The notes under the pieces: generated by a model
Databases searched by the model: none
Told to the model about the DNA's origin: nothing
Seen by the model: only the letters and a program-made list of their open reading frames with translations
Program-made: the position numbers and the translations under genes
Part shown: positions 8,087 through 14,409 of the stretch, in pieces
Layout of the letters: the number at the start of each line of letters is the position of its first letter
How positions within the stretch are numbered: position 1 is the first letter of the stretch
Source of the DNA: Euperipatoides rowelli
Lineage: Eukaryota; Onychophora; Udeonychophora; Euonychophora; Peripatopsidae
Direction: 5' to 3' (one strand)
NCBI GenBank assembly: GCA_003024985.2
Contig: PXIH01S0015930.1
DNA: 14,409 bases

Positions 8087-8955
8087 GTAAGGAATTTTTA
8101 ACATTACTCATGGTTTAAATTTTTTCAAAATGTCATTTATATATTTTATTGCAATCCTTAAATGAATAATTATTCCATAGATTAGATAATTTATTCTAAA
8201 TGCCTATGATGTATGCGCTCAAGTGGTGTCAAGGTATGTTAGGGGAAGATCACTTTGGTTGATGCTTCTAGAATGAATTTTACTTTGTCATTTTTTGTGA
8301 TAAAGTGTTAAACCTTCAAATAAAAAGTAAGCAATTCTCAGACAGGAAATTGGGTAAGAGGAAAAAACAAACATGAACGGTTTTCTATAAAGGGTAATTT
8401 TAAGGTGGAAGGGAAACGTATTATAAATGATATTAAAGTGATTGTGTTGTGCTTGCAGAGAAAATTTTTATATTGGTTAAATAGCATTACATTACAGATA
8501 GGTATATGATATTATAGAAAGCCAATTAAAATGGCAAGATATACAAAATATGGTCCATTTTAAACATCTAGTCACTATCTTTTTTAACAAAATTACCAAA
8601 GAAAAATGGTTATAGCCTTTAAACAAAAAACTACCAAGACCTGCAAATTTTTAATACATTACAATTAATAAAGTCTTATAATTTCTATTTAATCAGCCAA
8701 ATTCATCGGTTAATTTCTTCTCTACATTTGTGACTCATAGGATTCACAAATGCAAAGCCATTAAATCAAATAACATCTGATATCAAAATGTCAATTGAAT
8801 GTGTAAACTTCTATAACACCAATACTGAAAGAATTTAAAAATTCCATTAAATTGAATATGAAAAATCATCAGATAATATTATTTTCATTTTATATCACTA
8901 AATTGACTACAACAAAAGTAATACATCATTTGAATATCAATTACTGTGAGATATA
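8087..8955 (+). other. Intron sequence before the minisatellite, no gene seen
   Basis: AT-rich, with no conserved frame, RNA gene or clear repeat pair visible. Confidence 0.5.
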
Positions 8956-9440
8956 AGATGGAGAAAAATAGATTAAAGTGTCTTCAACATAATTGGAGGA
9001 GAATAAACAGGAGTGTATTCTACACAGGTGGAGGAGAATAGATATCACCGTCTTCTACTCAGATGGAGAAAAATATATTAAAGTGTCTTCAACATAATTG
9101 GAGGAGAATAGACAGAAGTGTATTCTACACAGGTGGAGGAGAATAGATAGCATCGTCTTCTACTCAGATGGAGAAAAATAGATTAAAGTGTCTTCAACAT
9201 AATTGGAGGAGAATAGACAGAAGTGTATTCTACACAGGTGGAGGAGAATAGATAGCATCGTCTTCTACTCAGATGGAGAAAAATAGATTAAAGTGTCTTC
9301 AACATAATTAGAGGAGAATAGATAGGAGTGTATTCTACATTAGTTGGAACAGAATAAAGAAAAGTGGTGGATACTAGACGGAATTATCTTCTACACAGTC
9401 AGGGAAAAATAAATAAAATTGTCTTCTACACAGAGGAGAT
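8956..9440 (+). repeat. Minisatellite: 105-bp higher-order unit of three 35-bp monomers
   Basis: The word AGATGGAGAAAAATA recurs at 8956, 9061, 9166 and 9271, exactly 105 bp apart each time. Within a unit there are three 35-bp monomers, distinguished by their centres: AAAGTGTCTTCAACATAATTG, AGAAGTGTATTCTACACAGG and AGCATCGTCTTCTACTCAG. All carry a GGAGAATAGA-type start and a TCTTCTACA-like end. Copies of the same monomer type are nearly identical between 105-bp units, while the three types differ clearly within a unit. This shows the trimer as a whole was amplified after the monomers diverged. From about 9300 to 9440 the array decays into degenerate monomers. Frames are interrupted (TAA in CATAATTGG), so it is not coding. 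Confidence 0.92.
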
Positions 9441-9599
9441 ACCCTAAATCTTTCAAATTTAAAATTAGTTATTATACAAATTTATAGCTAGACTTAGAGA
9501 TTTTAGAAATGAATACACTGAAACAGTAATTTATTTATTTGGTTATTTTAATTATCGATTTATTTAATCACTTACTTTTAATTATTTATTATATCCTAG

Positions 9600-9660
9600 G
9601 AAGTTGTCAGGTTTCTGGACACCAAACATTATGCACATTATAAAGTTTATAATCTGTGTA
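9600..9660 (+). CDS. TPTE: VSP exon: phosphatase domain, EVVRFLD...VYNLC
   Basis: The acceptor is TATATCCTAG (AG at 9598-9599) and the donor GTAAGT is at 9661. It begins on a codon boundary and encodes EVVRFLDTKH, then YAHYKVYNLC, with a trailing A. This matches [20 protein letters not shown] of human TPTE and VVRFLDSKHKNHYKIYNLC of PTEN, the helix and strand that lead to the Cys-Ser/Ala-Glu-Arg segment. At 61 nt it is a very short exon. It lies only 160 bp downstream of the end of a large minisatellite, which might affect its recognition in splicing, but nothing in the sequence demonstrates that. Confidence 0.95.
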
Positions 9661-10281
9661 GTAAGTATCAAATGCATTAAATCAGCTATAAAATAAAATT
9701 TAGATAAAAGAACTTTTATAAAATTTTTGTTTTTAATTTAATTTTTAATTGGAGACTATTGTCACATTAAATGGACTTACAATGAATGTAATAATCCTTA
9801 TCTAAACTTAAATCTACCTGAGAACAATCTTTAAATTCTTAGTAAAAAGAACCACTAATCAACAGAAATCATTAATAAACAAATAAAAACTATTTTCTAA
9901 TTATAAAATTGAACAAATAATAGAAATTTTAAACTTGAAGAAAATGAGGCAGCAAAACTTTATAACACTAATTATTTTTTAAAATCTTGATGTTCTAATC
10001 ATGGTTTAGATTAAAAAAAAATGCTATTCATTAAAACACACACATACATTCACACACATTACCGACAAGCAGCAGCATATAATGAGTATAAAATTTAGAG
10101 TTTCATATTATGGACCAATAAAATATTTGAACATATTGTCACTAATATTGAATATCTACTAATTCATTTAACTATTATATAATTTATTCTATTTATAATA
10201 AAGTGAGATTTTCGACTGTATTTATAGTTAAAGTTTCATTTTGAAGTTAATTGATTTATAATTTTGTTTTATTACCTTTAG
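9661..10281 (+). other. Intron between two phosphatase exons, no gene seen
   Basis: AT-rich sequence with an A9 run at 10013-10021 and a short CA-rich patch (ACACACACATACATTCACACAC) near 10036-10058. It ends in the acceptor TTACCTTTAG. Confidence 0.6.
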
Positions 10282-10363
10282 GTGAACGAACATATGATCC
10301 TTCTGAATTCCATGACATGGTAGAGAGAATCTTCATAGATGATCATAATGTTCCAACCCTCAG
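10282..10363 (+). CDS. TPTE: VSP exon: phosphatase domain up to the IDDHNVP (WPD-loop equivalent) motif
   Basis: The acceptor is TTTATTACCTTTAG (AG at 10280-10281) and the donor is CTCAG|GTAATA at 10364. GT completes an AGT Ser codon with the A of the previous exon. The 26 codons give [14 protein letters not shown] and [12 protein letters not shown], followed by AG of a split codon. VSPs and PTEN share this SERxYD...DDHNxP block. The Asp at 10341-10343 aligns with PTEN Asp92, in the segment equivalent to the WPD loop. The next exon should carry the catalytic HC-x5-R loop, but I could not find it in the remaining 4 kb. Reading past the donor gives AGG TAA, an immediate stop. Confidence 0.95.
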
Positions 10364-10514
10364 GTAATATTCTAAATCTTATATTCCAATTCCCAGGTAA
10401 TGTTACAGTTTTTAAGGTAAAGCTCCACAATGCATGTATTGTCTCCATTCTCAGGTAATAATCTACCTATCAGGTAATGTTTCAATGTGTTTTAAATTTT
10501 CTATACAGGTAATA
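10361..10514 (+). promoter_or_regulatory. Cluster of six donor-like splice motifs at and after the last visible exon
   Basis: The real 5' splice site CAG|GTAATA at 10364 is followed by CAG|GTAATG at 10397, AAG|GTAAAG at 10417, CAG|GTAATA at 10455, CAG|GTAATG at 10474 and CAG|GTAATA at 10509. The flanks also resemble each other (TTCCAACCCTCAGGTAAT, TTCCAATTCCCAGGTAAT, TCTCCATTCTCAGGTAAT), so short duplications of the exon border are a likely origin. Use of any downstream site would retain AGG TAA and stop translation at once. Whether any is used cannot be seen from DNA. Confidence 0.6.
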
Positions 10515-10823
10515 TTCAACTCTCATATATTTTTCAAATGTCTGGAGATATGCAGTTATCATGTGATGTTCATTAATGTTCTGGATGTTTCAAATTTTAC
10601 AAGTACATAGAATATGAGTTTTCTAGGTCAATCCCATGATGCATTGTGCTACTACATGTGTGTTACACCAGAAGTGTATCATTTCTAAGGAATTTATAAA
10701 CTTTTATTTTATAGGAATTGATGTCATTTGTTTCCTCCAATAGTTAATCTTGATAAGTCACATGGCTCTGTGACTCGATATGACATCATATTAAAGTGCA
10801 TTATGGGACTTATTTTACTTTAA
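10515..10823 (+). other. Intron sequence, no gene seen
   Basis: AT-rich intron between the donor-like cluster and the inverted-repeat element. No frame or repeat is recognisable. Confidence 0.5.
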
Positions 10824-12092
10824 AGTGGTTTATCAATGATTTTTTTTTTTTTTAATTGATTTATGTTTAGTTTTACTTAAAAATATTTGTTTAATTCATC
10901 AATTTGAAAAATTTAAACTGAAACATATAAAAATTTGCAAGTTTCTACGTTGCTTAAAAAAAATAGAACCCCATTGTAGACGTCAGCAAAAGATAAAATC
11001 TCGCAGGGGGTAGGTGCATATCTGGGATAAAGACGCTATCACGCTACTGACACTAGTCATGAATTCATTACCGTACATTATTGTTTAGAAAAATAGTCGG
11101 GCCGATGTTATTACTTAAAGTTTTTAAGAAAAGATAATAAAAGAACAGGGAAATAGTTTCTCTCTTTGCATCAGTATAAAATCCATACAATTTTGGAGAT
11201 AATACTTAGGATTGAAAGAAGTTAAAAACAATTTTAAGAAGAAAAAAAAAATCACCTCACTGCTGTTGTCATGGAAGGAATACCTAAAAGCAGACGAAAG
11301 CGGATGTAAACTTGTCCCATTTACCGCGTTTTTATAATTTGCGCATCTGTTTCAGTCATATACGCCAAATGGTCGAAATATCTTAAATTGATCAAAAAAG
11401 ACTATTTCACACCTTAATCATCATAGGGTTGGGGCATAGTGGGTTTAATACGTAGTAGGAGTTAAGGTTCAGGGTATGGGTAAGGTATATTCCTGCTCTG
11501 TGGTTATGACTAAATTTAAAAAAAAAAATTGGCTGCTATTAATACGGTAAAATGGGACATGTTGGTCTGCTTTTAGGCGCTTGTAACTTGACACGATGAG
11601 AACAAAAGTTAACTATTATTTCCATTTTAATATTTCTTAAACATTAATAATAATAATAATAATTCAATACAAGTCATCACCTTAGAGATTATACTTTTTA
11701 ATGCAAATAAAAACCGTTTAAGATTTATTTTCAGCCTGCATGTGTTTTGTTTGTAATAAAAAGCCAGTGTAAAAAGCNCCGAATGAAAAAAAAAAAAAAA
11801 AAAATCAAACTTCGCAACACTGACTGATCAACATTCTGATTGGTCTGTGAAGGAAATAGCGGCTGTTCCACGTCTGGTCGGTCTGGTCTGACAATCACTA
11901 ACGTGAGATTTTTATGGCAAAATTAAAGACGTGGTGTCATCAGTGGGGTTGATAATTGCTACATATTGGCTTTAAAAGTCAAAATTTGANGTATTTATGG
12001 ACCGAATATAAAAAATTGACTAATTAAACAAGCATTTTTATACAAAAATACACCAAAATCAATGAAGTTGAAATAGGCATTGATAAACCACT
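10824..12092. mobile_element. Inverted-repeat DNA element of 1.27 kb flanked by TTAA
   Basis: The ends are AGTGGTTTATCAATG and its reverse complement CATTGATAAACCACT, each flanked by TTAA (10820-10823 and 12093-12096). Behind this exact 15-bp match the arms remain similar over about 170-190 bp, for example TTGTTTAATTxxTCAATTT and, further in, ACCCCAxTG...GAC...AAATCTC. TTAA duplication is the mark of piggyBac-type transposases, but the flank reads CTTTAAAG, itself a palindrome, so the true end is ambiguous. No transposase frame is present, so it would be non-autonomous. A second inverted-repeat unit sits inside it (11283-11577), and two ambiguous bases (N at 11778 and 11990) fall within it. 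Confidence 0.65.
11283..11577. mobile_element. Nested inverted-repeat unit, about 295 bp
   Basis: CCTAAAAGCAGAC...CTTGTCCCATTTACCG on the left pairs with the reverse complement CCTAAAAGCAGACC...CATGTCCCATTTTACCG on the right. Looser similarity follows (TTCAGTCATA against TTTAGTCATA). The left arm has an extra segment of about 11 nt between the two blocks. It may be a small MITE inserted into the larger element or part of that element's own fold. The right half has a GGTT/GGGT-rich centre (11427-11490). No target duplication is clear. Confidence 0.55.
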
Positions 12093-12473
12093 TTAAAGCA
12101 ACTCCAACAATTTCTGAATATTACACAAATTGCATGAAGTGAATTTTCAAGGATTTCTCAATTCAGAAGTGTTGAAATTTGATAGAAATACCAAATTTAA
12201 ATAATGTATACATGAAAGATTTTCAATGGCCTTCAGAGTCCAATGGTACAAGTCCCACGTATAACTGACTGTGTTTCACAAGAAGGAACTTCACTAAAAT
12301 GCCATAATGATTAAGTTAAAGTGTTTAATTTTAGATTTTATTTTTGTATTTAACATTCAAAATGAATTAAAGTTATTAGTCTGATTCTGTATTAAAGATT
12401 AACTTTCAATAAGCCTAACATTTCACTATGAGTTAAAATGTTAAGAGAAAAATAAGCTTATATTGGTGATAAT
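12093..12473 (+). other. Intron sequence, no gene seen
   Basis: AT-rich DNA between two element-like segments. I searched it for the catalytic P-loop exon (HC-x5-R) and found none. Confidence 0.5.
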
Positions 12474-13087
12474 CAGTGTTTCTAAAACTATTTTAAGTTG
12501 GGGACTGGCAATTTATTAAAAAATTTGCTAGGGACCAGCAGGGTTGCCCTCTGAAATATGGATCATCTACCCCTCCCCTCCAAACAAAAAAATTAATGAG
12601 GTTTTTTTTTTTTTGGGGGGGGGGGGGGGGTAGGGAGGTATTTTTTTTCAATTCCGTAGATGTTTATACATATCAAAACACAATTGACAAATAAGAATAC
12701 TACAAAGAAACTGCCACAATACCTAAAAATACTGAACATAAGGAAATTTATACAAAGCAACAGACTATTAGTAGACATCATATCTATAATCAATAAATAA
12801 CAAGAAATGCAGATAACTCGGTGTAATTGTAAACATATTTCTTTATATATTTAATACAACTAAATTTCTAATAAAAATAAACTTTTATCATAGGCTCAAA
12901 ACTGGCTTGTTAAACCTTTTAATATCGCTGAGCTTGATTCCTTTTTGTGATTCCTATTCATGGTTCAAAACATATTATTTTAAATATTACCCATTTTGGA
13001 TGATTTCTGAGGAAGCTTTTCATGGACCAGGAATCGCTAGTCTGAAGACCAGCGCCGGTCTATGGACCACCTCTTTGAGGAGTGCTG
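12474..13087. mobile_element. Possible hAT-like relic, about 0.6 kb
   Basis: The left end CAGTGTTTCTAAAAC and the reverse complement of the right end, CAGCACTCCTCAAAG, match at 9 of 15 positions, and four of the six differences are transitions. CAGxGxTTCTCAAA-type ends are common in hAT transposons. The right end is preceded by GACCAGCGCCGGTC and TGGACCACC, GC-rich blocks often found just inside such ends, and the left end has GGGACCAGCAGGG. No 8-bp target duplication is visible and there is no transposase. The open frame at 12907-13158 has no similarity I recognise. This is a tentative call. Confidence 0.35.
12602..12630 (+). repeat. T13-G16 homopolymer junction
   Basis: Thirteen T are followed directly by sixteen G, then TAGGGAGG. 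Such a run could form G-quadruplexes on the plus strand, but homopolymers of this length are also a common place for assembly and sequencing errors. Confidence 0.9.
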
Positions 13088-13433
13088 ATGTACATCTGGG
13101 GATGACAATCATTTCCGTAATTATGAAAATATATGTGCAGCTGTCAAAAACACGGTAGAATGTGGATTGTATCGCCTGTATTTTGCAAATTCTTTAACTA
13201 TCCTTACCACTACTCAATTCAGCCATCTGCGTGCATTGCACTCAAGGTCGTCAGCGTTAACTTGGCACAAAAGGTGGAATTAATTTACAAGACAACAACT
13301 GCATAAAATTGGTTGGCTAACTAGTCAACAATCTAAATCAATGGGATCCGGAAGCCACCAAATTAACGTTGACAAGCTTTCATTTCATGGTCAAACAAGG
13401 GCTGTTACAGCGGGCACACAAAAATTAGTCTAT
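13088..13433 (+). other. Intron sequence with less AT-rich patches, no gene seen
   Basis: A weak inverted similarity exists between GTCAGCGTTAACTTGG (about 13250) and the reverse complement of CCAAATTAACGTTGAC (about 13357-13372). It may be an old element fragment. No exon of the VSP catalytic loop is recognisable. Confidence 0.4.
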
Positions 13434-13475
13434 GGGCACCACGGTGCCCACGGGGACAGGGTTATGAACCCCCTG
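13434..13475 (-). repeat. Palindromic GC-rich terminus of an unknown DNA element
   Basis: GGGCACC (13434-13440) and GGTGCCC (13443-13449) form a perfect 7-bp stem with a 2-nt spacer. It is followed by a second imperfect palindrome, CAGGGTTATGAACCCCCTG (13457-13475). Read on the minus strand it starts CAGGGGGTTCATAACCCTG, the style of a hAT-like element end. No convincing partner end was found, so it could be a solo or truncated terminus. Confidence 0.4.
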
Positions 13476-14300
13476 ATATTGATAATGCTTTTAATGTTAC
13501 ACTGCATCTTTTAAAACTTGTAAATTTAGATAGCTATCCAGACAATTTTAAAAGTTTCACCCACACTGGCTTTCAAGTCTTATAAACCCTAAAAAGTAAT
13601 ATCATAATAATCAAAAATTAAAGTATTATCATATTCGTTTAATATATTACATTGATTCAAATCTTAAGCTGCAACTTACAAGTACACCTATGGAAGTGTA
13701 TATAATGATTAAATTATAGTTGCACTCTTAGTAATGAGCAGATAATGACGACTGTTTGTTTCATCCCTGCTTGCATATGATTCCCTTCTTCATTAAAAGA
13801 TCACAAAAGACATTGCCATGAAACAGATAGTACAGTCATTTTCCCTTCTCCTCATTACAATTTTCTTTCCACTTTATGGTCAGTGTACAATTCAACAATT
13901 TTCAAGGATGTTCTTAAGATTTCTCTTCTAAGTTATAATAATGGTGCTAAATCTAAAATTACGTTGATCAGGCTTCACCAGCGATAAATTACCACAATTT
14001 TAATAACATTTAGTGACCCTCAGTCTATACTCCAAGCAATAACATGAGTAAGATTTGATTTAGTGACAAATTTAAAAATGTTAATCAGATTCAACCTAAG
14101 GGTGATATAACTGCCAAACTGATAAAAGAACTGTAATATCATCCACATAATTCAATCTTTATAGACTAGATTTGAAAGTGAAACAAGTATTTACCAAAAT
14201 TTTAGATCAGCATGTAAACTTCAATTTTGACAGTACAAACAATAAATTTACCCAGGGGAACAAAATTTAAGTGTTTATTTATAGTAATGGTCCAAAATTG
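13476..14300 (+). other. Intron sequence, no gene seen
   Basis: AT-rich DNA with no recognisable frame, RNA gene or repeat. The catalytic P-loop and later VSP exons were looked for and not found. Confidence 0.5.
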
Positions 14301-14309
14301 TCATTGATT

Positions 14310-14409
14310 CTATTGTTATACAAATACAATACAAATACAAATGTGTCGGACAACAACAGACCATAGTCCAGCGAGGTTGTCCCTTGTCCTAATCTAATTT
14401 TTTTTTTTT
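14310..14409 (-). mobile_element. 3' end of a LINE on the minus strand, running off the window
   Basis: On the minus strand, GGACAACCTCGCTGGACTAT leads into GGTCTGTTGTTGTCC, a 7-bp stem (14348-14354 with 14376-14382) whose loop contains CTGGACTA. A repetitive tail, TTTGTATTTGTATTGTATTTG, follows and ends near 14310. This matches the layout of the plus-strand LINE tail at 7480-7636, so both are probably related CR1/L2/Jockey-like families. Its body would lie to the right. The window ends in a T run (14397-14409). Confidence 0.55.

Larger units (their letters stand above)
877..10363 (+). other. TPTE: Voltage-sensing phosphatase gene, five internal exons (partial)
   Basis: This entry joins the five exons annotated separately below. 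VSPs are membrane proteins in which a four-helix voltage sensor controls a PTEN-like enzyme that removes phosphate from phosphoinositides when the membrane depolarises. Exon lengths are 138, 155, 65, 61 and 82 nt. The introns between them are 4427, 2425, 1513 and 621 nt, and the last intron runs at least 4046 nt to the window end. Intron phases after the five exons are 2, 1, 0, 1 and 2, and every split codon restores the expected residue. The 166 residues run from S3 to the IDDHNVP motif of the phosphatase and match the remembered Ciona and human proteins without gaps from the linker onward. There is no stop or frameshift inside the joined exons, so the gene looks intact. The mammalian symbol is used by homology. 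S1-S2, the P-loop and C2 lie outside the window. Confidence 0.93.

Noticed and set aside
8956-9440. CRISPR array
   Set aside because: The repeats are contiguous monomers without unique spacers, in an animal intron; it is a minisatellite.
11725-11760. TTTTCAG followed by CCTGCATGTG as the next VSP exon
   Set aside because: Joined to AG it reads SLHVFCL and then stops, with no resemblance to the VSP P-loop exon.
11778-11990. Two N bases as signs of a gap or misassembly
   Set aside because: They are single ambiguous bases within a repeat element, more likely consensus uncertainty; there is no other sign of a join.
12593-12793. 66-codon minus-strand open frame
   Set aside because: Begins in AT-rich DNA and ends through the T13-G16 homopolymer as Pro and Lys runs; no support.
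12907-13158. 83-codon open frame on the plus strand
   Set aside because: No recognisable domain, no splice-supported neighbours, and its right half overlaps the GC-rich end of a probable transposon relic.

Overview
The window is animal genomic DNA, very AT-rich, with small exons separated by large, repeat-filled introns. It is most likely from an invertebrate. The LINE tails and general texture would fit a mollusc, but that assignment is weak. Nothing here looks bacterial, and most longer open frames are spurious.

The one host gene I can support is a plus-strand voltage-sensing phosphatase (VSP; TPTE/TPTE2 in mammals, Ci-VSP in Ciona). Five consecutive internal exons lie at 877-1014, 5442-5596, 8022-8086, 9600-9660 and 10282-10363. 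Each has AG/GT borders and the reading frame passes cleanly across every junction. Spliced, they give 501 nt (166 complete codons): S3 of the voltage sensor, S4, the basic linker that couples sensor to enzyme, and the first third of the PTEN-like phosphatase domain up to the IDDHNVP motif. Exons for the N-terminus with S1-S2 should lie to the left. Those for the catalytic P-loop and the C2 domain should lie to the right. I found neither in the window.

The introns carry most of the sequence. Intron 1 (1015-5441) holds a 0.65 kb element with long inverted ends, a decayed Ty3/gypsy pol fragment (2532-3916), a compact hairpin, and a 1.07 kb fold-back element whose centre is a 10-bp satellite. Intron 2 (5597-8021) holds a degraded 55-bp tandem repeat and a LINE 3' end with a hairpin. 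Intron 3 (8087-9599) holds a 105-bp higher-order minisatellite built of three 35-bp monomers. Intron 4 (9661-10281) is plain. The last intron (10364 to the end) begins with a cluster of donor-like motifs, then holds a 1.27 kb TTAA-flanked inverted-repeat element with a second one nested in it, a possible hAT relic, and an opposite-strand LINE tail at the right edge. The left edge (1-360) is a purine-rich GAT/GAG/GAA tract.

No new multi-gene system is visible. The points most worth following up are the S4 charge pattern of this VSP, the donor-motif cluster beside its last exon, and the repeat architectures.
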